This document shows positions 22,894 to 35,918 of a stretch of 64,000 nucleotides of DNA, one piece after another. This DNA comes from Oenanthe sinensis (taxonomy: Eukaryota > Streptophyta > Magnoliopsida > Apiales > Apiaceae): assembly GCA_028671895.1 (NCBI GenBank), contig CM053796.1, positions 40,484,860-40,548,859 on the forward strand, given 5' to 3'. The position numbers and the translations under genes are program-made. The first letter of the stretch is position 1. Each line of letters begins with the position of its first letter. The notes under the pieces were generated by a model. That model did not search any database, had not been told where the DNA came from, and saw nothing but the letters and a program-made list of their open reading frames with translations.

Positions 22894-23864
22894 TTACACT
22901 GGTTTTGCCTTTGATTCCTCAGTCTTCTTTGGCCTCCCTCTTTTTCTTCCACTCAGAGACGGACTCTTTGTCTCGGGTAACAACACGGATCCGGATCCTT
23001 GTGCATCTACATTTTTCTTTGGAGGTCGACCCCGTGGACGTGGCAATTTCTCGCCAATTTCTACATTCTTTGGCCTGCCACGTGAACGTGATCCCGTTGG
23101 AGGAGCCTCTGCATTCTTCGGTGGCCTGCCACGGGGACGCGATGACACCACATTATCAGCATTCGCTTCATTTGTCTTTCGTGGCCTGCCACGACGCTCC
23201 AAAGGAACAGAAACAACTTTCACAGCCTTGGCCTTCCCAGGCCTGCCACGTGGACGCTTCAAAATCAAAGCACCCGCCGGATCAACCTTGGCCGGCCTGC
23301 CACGTGGACGCACTGGCAATTTAGCATTGCTATCCACAGTCTTGGGCCTACCACGTGGCCGCGGCGGATCATCGAAAGCCCCACTTTTCGCCGGGCGGCC
23401 ACGCTTCTTCTGCGGCTTGGCCGCATCATCACCAGTCGCAGCCAAAACACTCTGCTTAGGCGGCCTACCCCGACCGCGGGGGATAGGTCGGGTCGGGTCG
23501 GGTTTCAAATAGTTATTCTTATACATAACAAGCTCCCCAGTTTGCTTCATTTTATTCAAATGATGCGACAACAACGTCGAATGTGCCGCCGGTAATTCAC
23601 CGTACATGGCCTCTATGTGTCTCGATATCTCCACCGTGCTGGTACCATTTTTGTTATCAACCGCTTCAATTGCTCCCAATATTAGCTGCAACAAATATTA
23701 ATATTTAGTTTCCTAGCCTTCAATTAAACAAAAACAAATTAAAATTAAAAATGATTTATTGCTAAACCTAGCTTCAATTACAAAGCAACTATGTGTGTGT
23801 GTGTGTTTACCTCTGGGTATTGAGCAAGAGTGGGAGGAGGAAGGGCTGGTTTATCAGTAGCCAT
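22894..23864 (-). CDS. HMGA-type protein: linker-histone domain plus ten AT-hooks
   Basis: Two exons, 23864-23811 (18 codons, MATDKPALPPPTLAQYPE) and 23685-22894, with a GT-AG intron, give 281 residues. Residues about 17-85 are an H1/H5-type globular domain (LILGAIEAVD, GTSTVEISRHIEAMYGELP, HLNKMKQTGELVMYKNNYLK). The rest is a chain of ten RGRP-centred AT-hooks (for example RGRGRPPK, KRGRPAK, RPRGRPKT, RKRGRPKK) that would bind the minor groove of AT-rich DNA. Classical plant HMGA proteins have four hooks and about 180-200 residues, so this is an expanded member, nearer the high-hook HON4/HON5-like forms. It is a nuclear chromatin-architecture protein. The large plus-strand ORF at 22850-23512 is the shadow of the repeated hooks. 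Confidence 0.93.
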
Positions 23865-24883
23865 CGAGAGAGATTGAGAGGAGAGAGATTTGAAATGTGA
23901 GTTGAATCAGTGAGGGAGGGGATTTAAGAAGGTGAGTTGTAGATATCAAGATGAGACGATCGACGGTTGGGAATGTGTTTGCTTCAGATTGGATCCATGG
24001 TGTGTGTGCATTTTGGTGTGTTTCACGCGGATCGATGACGTGGAAATTTATGTTATCGTTTTATGAATAGAGGCCTCAGATATATTATTGAGTGTGCGCA
24101 CGTGTAGGCCGTTTTGGTGAGGGTTAGTAGGTTCTCATGTTCTGATTAGAGCACACACCACTAAAATATTGTATTTATAATTTTTATATTATTTTGGTGT
24201 TAAAATAATATTATTTATAAAACTAATTCTAATTAAATTATACTATTTTTTTATATTGTAAGGAATCTTTTATACATAAAAATAAAATATTGCCTATTTT
24301 ATGGTAAAATATGTAGTGTATAATTTAACTTTTTTAAGTAATCAAGTCACTGCAGTCTGATCTGTCAAAAAAAAAAAAAAAGTCACTGCAGTCCTCAATG
24401 TATTAATTTTATTTTGTATTTCGTTATTGTTTATCACACATTTAAGTATTTAACCATTACTAAGCCTCATCTTTTCATCATGTTAATTTTCCTTTTTTTT
24501 TTTCTTGTAGTCTTCTATTGTAATTTTCTGCACAACTCGCATCTTTTTTGCACTTTGCTCTCTTGAATCCTCATCTCCCCAATTTTATTACAAACATAAA
24601 TACTACAGTGATACTCTTGTACTCTACTCTAGTAAAGCACAAGTAAATTATGAGTATGTTGAACAAATGATTCTTGATCAGTAATGTTGCACCAATTACA
24701 GAGCAAACCTTGAAATCCAACATTAAAAAAAAAACTATACTATTTCTCTACATTCTTTGATAAATTTTTCAGTGTCCTGTTTCTGTGTAAAACTAGCCTC
24801 AGGAAGATGCTAATAAGTCAGATTTGCCTAAAAAATTGCATCCACCAACAATTTACATGCAAAACCCAATAGACTGGACTAAC
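23865..24883. other. Region between HMGA and kinase genes
   Basis: Holds the HMGA 5' UTR and promoter (a GA-rich GAGAGAGATTGAGAGGAGAG stretch follows the ATG on the plus strand) and then the 3' flank of the kinase gene. A 15-base A run lies at about 24367-24381. No further gene was seen. Confidence 0.4.
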
Positions 24884-27800
24884 CTAACCTTCCATAGGTC
24901 GCTTACCACGAGGGTCTGCTAATCTGGAAGAATTTGTAAGAGCTGATTCGCTAGCAGCTGCAGTTGAAGTTGCAGTAGCACTAGCTGATAGAGAACCAGT
25001 GTTGGAATTTGTAATTGAACCGAAAGACTTAGAACTAGAACTAGCTCCGGCTGTGGAAGATGAAGGATTATGCCTGTGAGCCCTTCTATATGTTGTACCA
25101 ACATATCCTGGTTTTGTTGGCTCTTCAAGCGTTGCTGGCTTTTTTGACAGCACTACAACTACCCGGCGCATGGTGGGACGTAAGTGAGGATCAGACTGTG
25201 TGCACAACAATCCGACTTGTATGCACAATGCTGCATGTGCAGGAACCACTGAAGAGGCCAACACTGTGTCCACAACCTCTAAAGTTCTATCCATCTTGTA
25301 AAGTTTGTACGCCTGCAGCAAAAAATTCATAATGGCCACTATGTGAGACGTGCGTGAGTTGGCTTGTTTGAACATCCATATGGCATAACCATATTCAAGT
25401 TATGATGTGATCATGTAATAAGTTTTGCTAACCGTATCCATATGGTAATCATTAATGTTGCTAAAGTTAAAGTCTAGAACCAAGAAATTTTGTAAAAAAC
25501 TTCATATGTTAAACATAACTTAGGCCTTTGCCTAATCTCATCTGTTCTGCTTATATCTGTGTTGTAGGACATACTGTCTACATTAGAAAGACAAGAATCA
25601 GTTGGACTATTGGAGTACTTACTTTCTGCATCCAATACGCATAAATATTATGTAATACTGACTTTACTTCCACTTCTATCTACTTTTAAAATGTGAAGCT
25701 GTCTATAATTTTCAACAAAATGAACTACTGATTCAGAAAAACAGCAAAGAGAACTCTCTTTCTCTTTTCTTCTAACCTCATACTTTAATCACACTTCAAA
25801 ATGAGCTAATGCGTTCTGCAAACATTCAACCAACAGCTAAATTTAAGCGGATTACCAACAAATCACGAAATTGTATGGTTCTTGCGTATGATTTCTTTAT
25901 TCTGAAGTCATCCATGAAATCATGTACCTCTCTTTTCTAGTCATAACATAAAAAGTACCTTTTTCTAGTGTGGAGCAAGTAAAAAGAAGCTTGACAAAAT
26001 GTAATGTCGGGCTGAACAGATCAGACAGTTTCTGTGTATGATGCTACCTACTAAAATAATCTCTGTTTTTGCATTTAAACATTGATCGCACACCTTAGGA
26101 ACCATCATTTATGCAAATTTACTTACGCATCACCTATCATTGTCCAAAAAAGAAAAAATCATCCTTAGCTTTATAGGTTATAAAAACCCATAAGATATTG
26201 GACAAGGACTGTGGGAATAATCCTAATTTCTGAATTGGAGTTCTTTTTCTTTTTCCCAATTATCAGCAATATTGTTCCGTGAACAAAATTAGTAGTGGTG
26301 GAACTGTTCAACAGCGTGAGCTTCTTTATCATAGATGACACAGAAACTCAGAGTTGGATAAACAGAAAATGTAGATGAAATTAGATTTTTACCCAATCAA
26401 GTAAACTCTGAGAATCAGGATCTAGTTTGAAAGTTGAGTTCTTCTGACCACTGATGATTTCCAGGAGAAGAACACCAAAACTATAGACATCTGCCTTGAT
26501 AGATAGATTGCCATTCATAACATATTCTGGGGCCATGTACCCACTGTTTTACAAACAATTGGCCTTAATTTAGTTATCTGATATGAACGGATCAAAATAA
26601 CCACAATATAGCAAAATAAATAAAACTTACGTTGTGCCAGCAACACGGGTGTTAACGTGAGTTTTATCTTCAGGATAGAGTCTTGCCATGCCAAAGTCAG
26701 CAATCTTTGCTCTCCACTTATCATCTAGAAGAATATTGCTGGCCTTGATATCCCGGTGGATGATGCAAGTGTGTGCATCTTCATGTAGGTAAAGCAAACC
26801 CTGAGCAACACCTGTTATCGTGTCATACCTTTTCTTCCAATCAAATTCTTCTCGTCTTCCAGATTCTACAGCAACATTATATAGATCATCATTCCAAATC
26901 AGTTTCTATAAAATTTATCATAGTCAAATATCCACCAAGCAGAAAACTCTAGTTTTCAACAGTTAGAGATTAAAAATGCGGCCATTGCCTTCATTAGATC
27001 TAAATCAGTACATTGATTTCCTTTTGTCCTACTAACTATATCCATTCGCAATTATATTATTAGTAATACATATAAAACGGGATTAAGTGAGCATTCAACT
27101 CCCTACATATATATTGACTATATTAAAGCTCTAAACTTTGCTTAGTTTAGCATCTGAGTTCGCCTTCAAATATCAATATAAATTCAAGAAAAACAGGACT
27201 TACTGAAAAGAAGTTTGTGAAGGCTCTCGTTAGCAACATACTCATACACTAATAATTTCTCTGCACCATGAGCACAATACCCTAGCAAGGTAACAACATT
27301 TCGATGTTGAACACGTGCTAACAGTTTGGCCTCATTCAGAAACTCCCTCTTCCCTTGATTTGAGTTTTGTGAAAGCCTCTTGACAGCAATCAACCTCCCA
27401 TCATCCAACTTCCCCTACACATTACAACCCCAACCACTATGTTAATATATCCATCATGGTTAACCTTCACTGTAAAGCCCATTTTTTTAGGATTGATGAA
27501 ACAGTGGATCACTATGATCAATTGGTAGATCAAAAAACTACAGTTTCATGTTAAGTTACCAGTTCTCCGAAAACATAAGATGTCAAGAGGAAGACTTGAT
27601 ATGTGTATTTACTACTATACATCATCCCTAAAAGTTTATATACTGTACATGTACATGAATTTATGAGATTTTATAGACCTCTATAATCAAAGACAATACC
27701 TTGAAAACAGGGCCAAAGCCACCTTGTCCAAGCTTATTACTAGGGTGAAAATCTTTGGTAGCAACAACCAGGGTATGTAGATTGAATTGTTTCTGTTCTT

Positions 27801-28007
27801 GAGAAGCAACTGTTTCCACATCATCTTCTCTAGCTTAAATATCAAAATCACACAGACAAGACAAGTCAATAACAGAAAAAGTATGATGAGACTTTACATG
27901 CTTGATCACACATACAAATGATTTAAGGCTAAAGATATTGATGTACCTCTTCTTGAGCGAAATTTAAAAGGGTTGAGAGCTTGAAGAAAGCTTTTGGACT
28001 TTGTCAT
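24884..28007 (-). CDS. Receptor-like cytoplasmic kinase, CRK/DUF26-related
   Basis: Six exons, 28007-27947, 27827-27700, 27414-27204, 26865-26631, 26543-26393 and 25312-24884, all GT-AG and in frame, give 404 residues. There is no signal peptide or membrane segment. The kinase domain spans about 48-320: glycine loop GQGGFG (54-59), Lys75 in IAVKRL, Glu91 in NEAKLL, HRD with Asp172 (IIHRDIKASN), DFG Asp190 (IADFGMARL) and GYMAPEYV. All catalytic residues are present, so it should be an active Ser/Thr kinase. The C-terminal 80 residues are Ser/Thr/Ala-rich and low in complexity. The start MTKSKSFLQ and overall exon pattern recall the Arabidopsis At1g70740-like group that lost the extracellular DUF26 region. 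An N-terminal Cys/Gly acylation site was not seen, so how it reaches a membrane, if it does, is unknown. Confidence 0.92.
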
Positions 28008-28778
28008 GCTTAATATCCACACGCCATGATAAAATTCTTGAAATGTTTATTAAACAATATATGAGTTTATGATATCATTTGCAACTATAAACAATTTCCA
28101 CCACTGTGCAAACTTGTTTTTCAAGCATAAACAAGTTGGAATGGTTCAAATGTTTCTACACCTATATATCTGTATCTGATATGTGAATGAAGAAGATAGA
28201 GACCTGCTAGATTTGTTCTTACTTCTTAGTGATTCCAATAAATATAGCGCGTTGACTCCAGGTAGACGAGTGAGGTAGCTAAGGTTCACAACTGCACGCT
28301 AGTAAAATTATAAATATATAATGCATTGTGGCCTAAAAAAATAAATTCTATCATATATTATTATTTCCATTTCTTCGTTTCTTAAATAATAGTATTTTAA
28401 TTTTTATGCTTAGAAATAAAAAACATATACATACATTTAATAATAATTTTAAATTTTTATATTAAATAAAAGTTTAAACTTTATTGATATAAAAATTAGA
28501 AGTTAGTAATAACTATAATTATGAATTTTTCTACGTATAAATATGTGTGTTAGACAGTTAAAGTTAGGGGTGAGTATTGGGCGGTTTGGGTGGGTTTGGT
28601 GGACAAAACCATCCAAACCGAATTTTTCGGTGTGGCAATCCGTCAAACCGTTACCGTTACCATTACCGTTAGTACTAAAATTAAACCACCCAAATTATAA
28701 CGGTTTGGTTTGGGCGGTTTCGGTTTCAAACCGCTAAATTATATAATAATTTAATTCTTGAACAACTAAATAATTATA

Positions 28779-29378
28779 GAGTTTTTTGCACTTTGCATCC
28801 CTTAAGTTTGGACGGAAAACAGTATGATCCTTAAACTTTTTATAAATACACATTGCATCCCTTTACTTTTTATATAACACAAAATTCCGATTTTAAATTT
28901 TAAAATTTAAAAAAAATCCTAGTATATGATTTTATTTATTTTTTAATCTACAAATAAATAAAATCTTCTTACAAATTGAGATAAACTCTCAATTTTTTAA
29001 TCTACATATGCATATAAAAGTAGAGGTCTGTACTTCTACTTCCTTTAAAAGTAGAGGTCTGTACTTCTACTTCCTTTAAAAGTAGAGGTACAGACCTCTA
29101 CTTTTATATATTTTAAAAGTACGGTCATCTGCTATTTCTGTCATCTGCTGCAAGTTTACTATATATTTTTATTTTTCCTTTTTATTTATCTTTATTATGT
29201 TATTTACCCATTATACCCTCATTGATTTAACGTTAACTGTGTAAATAAACGGATTTTGGTGAAATGAATGCACATTGAAGCGCTAAAAAAGTAAAGGGAT
29301 GCAATGTGTATTTATAAAAAGTTTAAGAATCATACTGTTTTCCGTCCAAATTTAAGGGATGCAAAGTGCAAAAAACTC
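28779..29378. mobile_element. Mutator-like MITE nested in the hAT element
   Basis: Nearly perfect inverted repeats of about 95 bp begin GAGTTTTTTGCACTTTGCAT on each side. The element is flanked by a 9-bp duplication ATAATTATA at 28770-28778 and 29379-29387, the size typical of Mutator-like elements. The centre holds repeated, partly palindromic AAAGTAGAGGTCTGTACTTC units. Non-coding. Confidence 0.88.
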
Positions 29379-29462
29379 ATAATTATATAATCATACATTA
29401 CCATTCAAAGTTTTACATAATTAAAAATACATCTAAATCAAAAGGCCGTGACTTCTTAAATT

Positions 29463-30324
29463 TCAAATATCTGCAATATCCTCATCCGCTTCCACAACAA
29501 CATCTAAATCTGAAATCAAATAGCATAACAGATTAAAAATAGCATAAATTACACATGTAACAGCAGAAGTGGAAAAAATTACAAAAATAATATACCTTGC
29601 GCTATTTCTTCATATTTTTCCAAGTCAAGAAGCATCTCACGGAGAGAAACATGTTGTTTTGGGGTTTTTAACCAACTCTTTTTGGGAGCAAACTACTCCG
29701 GAACGTGTCAATAACTCTACTACCAGTAGAGAATGCAGACTCTGATGAAACAGTTGATACCGGAACAGCCAACAAATCGCGTGCCATTTTCGAAAGAACG
29801 GGATATTTCAGAGCATTCACCTTCCACCACAAAAGTACATCCAACTCCTTACCTTGTGTGTCAAATCTGTCCAACAGATACATCTCCAATTCAGACTTAT
29901 TATCATATGAATCTTCTGCCATCATATCATCTTCATATGCCCTTGACCTTTCCAACTTCAAAATTGCATACATATCAAGGCCTGTATAAGGTGTTTCAGT
30001 TTCCCCTGCACCTGTACCTCCTCTATTTTCCATGAAAGTTGTGCTATAAGTTGTACTAGTTCCATTTTTTGGGTCACTTTCATACTCCTTCTTACAGTAA
30101 TTGCAAACAGATTTCATTTCATTTCTTGGATTTTTTGTAAATACCTTCCATATATCTGACCTTTCCCCTCGTTTTTTTGTAGGTCGGGGTTGCGGGAATT
30201 GAGGCTGACTTTCCTGTGCTTCTACGACAGTTCTAGTAGCAGCAGTAGAAGGAGCATGTACAAGGTTATCAACTTCAATTATTTCAGCATCAGTCTCAGT
30301 GATATTAACCGATGGAGTTGACAT
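29463..30324 (-). pseudogene. hAT transposase lacking its catalytic core (BED joined to hATC)
   Basis: From ATG at 30324 the frame gives a polar N-terminus, then a BED-type zinc finger (SDIWKVFTKNP, VCNYCKKEYESD), then jumps within about 50 residues to the C-terminal hAT dimerisation domain (LLWWKVNALKYPVLSKMARD, AVPVSTVSSESAFSTGSRVID). The roughly 400 residues of catalytic RNase-H-like core and insertion domain are missing. The open frame ends at 29668 after SLLPKR; a one-frame slip then resumes the family tail (KTPKQHVSLREML, EKYEEIAQ) up to a donor at 29596, and a last small exon 29509-29463 ends DEDIADI. It cannot catalyse transposition, but it could still bind DNA or dimerise if expressed. 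Confidence 0.85.
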
Positions 30325-30845
30325 TATCTTTAAATAAACAAAGAAAATGAGGTATTTTAGTATAACAATCAAACTGATTCACACAGGACATTCATCAAAC
30401 ACCTTGTGTCACATATATATACACACACATAATCTATACATAAAAGAGGTGCATCTCCTCCGAAAACTACGAGGCAAGCACATGAGAAACAAAAGACCTA
30501 AAACAACACCTAAATCACAACAAGTACAGATCAATTAATCACCAAATCGTGTGCTAATCAACACACACAATTACACACAACAAACTACATAGAAATCAAC
30601 ATATACACACACATATAAGCACAATTGAAGCATATAAAATCAAATCCACCTAATTTGTTAGGTCTAGATAGATACAAACAACTAATTCAATCAAGCACAA
30701 AGCTATACATACACATAGATACATGAATTGTAGAAGCGTATAGAGAGAGGGGATTGAATACGTGAAAAAATGAGAGAGATTAGGGATTGAGGAAAGCTGA
30801 AGACTAAAGAGTGAGACGGTCCAGACGGATGTATATTTGTATGAA

Positions 30846-31040
30846 GAGCTAAAATTTTAAAAAAAATCCTAGTATATGATTTTATTTATTTTTTAATCTA
30901 CAAATAAATTAAATCTTCTTACAAATTGAGATAAACTCTCAATTTTTTAATTTACTTCTTTTAAAAGTAGAGGTCTGTACCTCTACTTCTTTTAAAAGTA
31001 GAGTTTTGTACTTCTACTTCCTTCAAAACGTAGAGGTACC
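30846..31040. repeat. Second copy of the MITE interior
   Basis: About 190 bp, including AAAAAAAATCCTAGTATATG, ATCTACAAATAAAT and the AAAAGTAGAGGTCTGTAC units, repeat the interior of the 28779-29378 MITE (28905-29100) in direct orientation. The MITE terminal repeats are absent from this copy. Confidence 0.75.
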
Positions 31041-31293
31041 GAATATATTACATTATGTATGTACTTAAATAATAATAAAAAATAATTAATATATATTATT
31101 ATATGTTCGGGTGGAACGGGTTATATTGGACGGTTTGACAAGGCAAACCGAACCCAACCATTATTTTTCGGTTTTTTAAAAATCGAAACCGTTACAAACC
31201 CGAACCGTTACAAAACTGTAATTTCTGGTTTGGGCGGTTTGGATGGGGCGGTTTGGGCGGGTTCGGAAAATTTTGCTCGGCCCTAGTTAAAGT

Positions 31294-34200
31294 TATTATT
31301 TAGTGCAGGAGGAGTATTTTATGTGCATTTTCACCGGATTAAATTATCAATATGTCATATTTATTTGTTCTTTGTCTTAGACATTTGGTTTTTATGTTAT
31401 GTAATGTAATGTTGTGCTTGTCAAATCAGCTATCGTAATTAAATATTGCTTCTTCAGTAGCACTTACTGAAATAAGCAAATATATATACGGAGTATACAA
31501 AATAAAATGTGGACAAATGTGGACAAAGATTATACAACCTCGTATTTATCTACAAAGTCAACCATCATTTGGTAAATTTTACTATTCAATAAAACATAAG
31601 TTCAATATATAATAAATATATGTTTTCTAAAGAGGGAGATTAATTGGATTTAATTATTAATTAATTACTAAACGGATAATTATCTAGAATTTGATCAAAA
31701 TTTATTTTTATAAAAATAGTCGAAAATTGAGAAAAATTAATGTAATTGATTAAATTGAATAAATTGGTCTACTTATTTGAAATTAGTAAAAAAAATAGCA
31801 TTAAAAAGAAAATTAGAATAAAAATATCTTTTATCATATGCATAAGTTTATTCTAAATGATTAAATTATGAATTTTTTTTAATTTTTCCCTCATTCAAAA
31901 GTTAGGTCTCTTAACTTTTTATGATTTCAATCATAATTTATTTTAAATATATTTGTTTAAATATATAATGATTATATATGTATAAATTATTAAATATATA
32001 AATATTAGTTATTTATTAATATTCTTAATATTAAATAACTTCGTTAATTAATTCTCAGTTAATTGTTTAGTAGCCTTCACTCATCAAGTCAAATTCATAA
32101 TTTTTACGCTGGGAGATAAAAGTTACTGTCCTTCCATTTCATTTACATTATCACATATTAAAATTTTTATTGTTTTATTTAATTATATTAATTAGATCCA
32201 TAATTATTAAAATATTTATTCATTCCTGAATATAATAATAAGTGATAAAATACTTGACTTAATTTATTATATATAAAAATGCGAACATCTTTTTTTAGGA
32301 AAATAAAAAAAATGAGATATTTTTTTAGGCATGGAGTACATATTAATAATGCTATACAAATGAAGCTGGGAATTCTACATATATCGATAGTTTTCATCCT
32401 ATACTAAACCTAATAATTTTAAAATAGCACAATTTTGTTGAATGGAGTAAAATTATATCCTATATACAATAAGAGTAAGAGATATCTTATTCAAATACTA
32501 CCAAATGTCAAAAGATTAATTCTTAATAACTACATAATATTATGTTCTAATTATTTATAACTTATAATTATTATTAAAATTTATAACAATTATAATTTTT
32601 CTTATTCCGATTCATATTATAACTCAAACTCTATTAGATATCTTAGTAATATATAAATTTGAATTTAAAGATCTATTTTGGAATTAAATTTAAAAAAATC
32701 ATAATTATTGTGTTCTTTACACGCAGACATTGTTTGGGTCATATTTTGAGTTTCAGAAGTCAAATTGGACAATTTTACCGCTCACACGAAACTTACGAAA
32801 TTATCTTTAATTCTGAGGTGATCCAATATCTAAAATCCAACGGAACCGCCCGTAATATAGAGAGAAAAGACAGTTATAATTGATTTAAAATATTAAAATA
32901 CTTTTTATATTAGATTTATATAGATACATGTCATATATCACATATTATTATGTATTATTATTAGAGTAGAGTAGAGATAGTATTAGGGTTTTACATATAG
33001 AGAGATGATGAAATTAAAATTTTTTATCCAAATCTTTTCTATAAAAATATTTAATATATTATATAAGATATAAAAATAATTTTATACGGAGAATCAGTTA
33101 CACTTACGGGAGAAATTATTATATTGAGAATTCAGAAACCTTATTAATTCATTGGTTTGGATCAAATCGAAGAAATTAGGGTTTTTTTAATAATTATTTG
33201 AGTTCCCCGGCTAAAAGTTCAACCTTAGCATAATATATTAAATATGCATTCTATTTTGTTACTATATTATATATAATACTATATCAAAAACACGTTATCA
33301 CATACTTTGAATCATTCTTTTTGGTAAATAAAATAATTAAAATAAAAATAATATAAATTAATAAATATTAATATATATTTTAAATTTAATCAATTTATAT
33401 ATGAGAAAAAAATGTTTGGTTCAATAAAGAACATAATATGGATCTTATCAAAAATATATTTAAATTTAATATGTATAATCTTAAATATATTAAACATTTG
33501 TTTGATATATTAAAAAATTATATTCATAATATTTTGAATCACAAAATTTTACATTTATATGTATTAATAATATAAATTTATATTTTGTGCAATATGCATA
33601 TTTATTTTTAGTATTCTGTAATTTTCTTGTTTATATTTAATTCGGTTGATCTAAAAATATATAATTTAAATAAGTTAAAAAACTAATATAATTATAATAT
33701 ATTAAAACTTTTTAAAATTATAAAAATATTAGTAATTTTAAAATAAATAATTTAATTAATAAAACAAAATATTCGTGCATCCGGGTTAAAATCTAGTAAT
33801 AAAGAAACAAATCACGTAAATTTTGTAAAATTTTATCCTAAAAAGACGAACTTCTATCAATATATTTTTGTGAACTATAGCCCTGAAATTTTAACATAGG
33901 CCGTGAATTAAGTTTCTTCTTTCTTTTCTTTTTCTTTTTAAAAAAGACCGTGAACAAAGGTGCAACAAGGGTGCCTAACAATGGGCGATGTCAATGACTT
34001 GTAACAATGACCTCTAATATTCTTCATAAATTTCCAATAGGTAACGAGTTGTTCCAATTAGTCATGCGTTGTCGTTGCATCGTTGCGTCATGCATGGAAA
34101 AATTATCACAACTAAGAAGAACTCTTTTTTCCAAAGAAAACAATACTCAATGCGACTCGATCCTCACAAATCAAACAGTGATAAATCGCACAAATTTCAT

Positions 34201-35918
34201 AAAAGATTATCCATTTATAAATAAATCTTTTATATCGTAAAATTTTAAACATATATTCCTTTAATAATTTTGTTGCATCATAAAATAACACATAAAAGTA
34301 ACCTCATGTTGATCTAAGTTTTTGACAAAGATACGAATAAATCCAAGGGAGAGTTGAATAATTACTTATCTAATCAGTTGATTACTACATCTGGAGTTCT
34401 GGACCCAACATAAATCAGAAGAATCATCAATGACACAGACTACTTCAAATTGCATGTTGAGAAAGGGATATATTAACTGGAGTATAGACTTAAATTAAAC
34501 AGCACAGCACATAAGCAACTTCTAAATTTAATTCAAGTCGCAAGTTGTTAATTTAGAAACAAACTTGATTTTTGAATAATTTAATAGTTAATCATTATTA
34601 AACATACCCTGAATTAATCTGCCTTTCGGCCTGGTGCATGATATAATCATTAAGGACTAAGTGACTAACTCTAATCATCATCTTAACCAAATCTCTTAGC
34701 TGTAAAACCACATAAATTAAAAAAAAATCAGCTTTAATAACTTCTGGCTGTCCTTACCTTTAATAATATTCCTGTTTATGCTTAAAGCAAAATCCACCTA
34801 CAAAGCAAATAAGCAAACTTTATGTGTAATATATTATTATGGGTACAAATGTCAAAGCAATTGATGCAACCATCCGGCGACGCTTTTTTTTCCGGATAGA
34901 ATTAACACTAAATTTTTATGTGAATCCTGGGACGAGAACTTTCTTTTTTCTTTTTCTTTTTTGCTAAATATTTTAGAGAGCTTTCTATGGTAACCTATCC
35001 GCGAAATGATGATGATCGTAAACAAGCAACTGTTCTGAACCCGCGGCCTATTATTATACTATATTCCGTTTTATATCATTTTTTTTACACGTAAACAGGA
35101 AACAAAGAAAAAGAATGGAATATGATGACTTTACAGCCCATTCTAAACAAACACTCTCTTTATATTCATAATTACACATGGATGCATATATATAGCATAC
35201 AACTAAACCAACTTAAATGATACATCAAATAAAAAACAACTAAACTTAGTGGGACTAAATGATGCACAAAGGTTAGAGAAAGAGGAAGTGATTTACTCCT
35301 CTTTTTCCCTCCCTCTAAAAGATTCAAATAAATCAAAAATGATATCTAACCCTAACTGTCCATTAAAATATTCAACCAAAAAATATAATAAAAAATCTAG
35401 CACTACTATGTTACCTGGCACTGGAGGAATCTTGGTTGTATTTCTCCAGCTTCGCAAACCAGGATTTTTCTCTCAAGACATACAAAATGACAGTGGCAGC
35501 TTCAGTAGCACTAGCCTACACACACATGCATTCATCATCCTCCTTTTCCTTAAAAGGGTGATGAATAAAACAACCCACAAAAATTTGGGTACATAAAATA
35601 CAAACAACATGAAACCAAAACATAAAAGCTTGGCACAATCCTATTCTCATGTCCACCATAGATATGACAATAGGAAAATCTTCGTCTGCGTTTTGGAAAA
35701 TTCCAATCCAATTTTGCGCATCGGGGTGTACTTTTATACGATTAATATGTATGATCGCTGTACTTTTTTCTCTTGATGAATTTTGAGAATGAAATCTGCA
35801 AGTGATAATTATTCAAGAAATATATTAAAATATGTAATTTAAAATTTAAAATGAGCAAAATATTCTTAAAATTATTACCAAGTAATCACCTTCTTGGATA
35901 TGATAGTCTTGTAGAATG
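31294..35918. other. 4.6 kb AT-rich gene-free stretch
   Basis: No gene with recognisable domains. Most of 31600-33800 is extremely AT-rich. A CGTGCATCCGGGTTAAAATC motif near 33775 resembles termini of unclassified plant repeats. The 35240-35918 part is probably the 3' UTR of the myosin-binding gene: a plausible UTR intron runs from a donor near 35895 to a TTGCAG acceptor near 35800. A short minus-strand open exon-like peptide (KSWFAKLEKYNQDSSSAR, about 35500-35415) follows an AG acceptor, but I cannot tie it to a gene. Confidence 0.4.

Larger units (their letters stand above)
28565..31285. mobile_element. hAT element with deleted transposase, 2.7 kb
   Basis: The element starts TAGGGGTGAGTATTGGGCGG and ends CTCGGCCCTA. 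It is flanked by a perfect 8-bp duplication GTTAAAGT at 28557-28564 and 31286-31293. Both ends contain repeated GGGCGGTTTGG / CCAAACCG motifs, likely subterminal binding sites. It carries one transposase-derived gene on the minus strand (29463-30324) and an inserted Mutator-like MITE (28779-29378). It lies about 560 bp upstream of the kinase start. Confidence 0.9.

Noticed and set aside
22850..23512. 220-codon plus-strand ORF rich in GLPRGR
   Set aside because: It is the antisense shadow of the AT-hook repeats; the minus strand has the linker-histone domain, a proper exon 1 and splice sites.
35415..35520. Short minus-strand exon-like peptide ending DSSSAR after an AG acceptor
   Set aside because: No upstream coding partner could be joined, and it lies where the myosin-binding gene's 3' UTR is expected.
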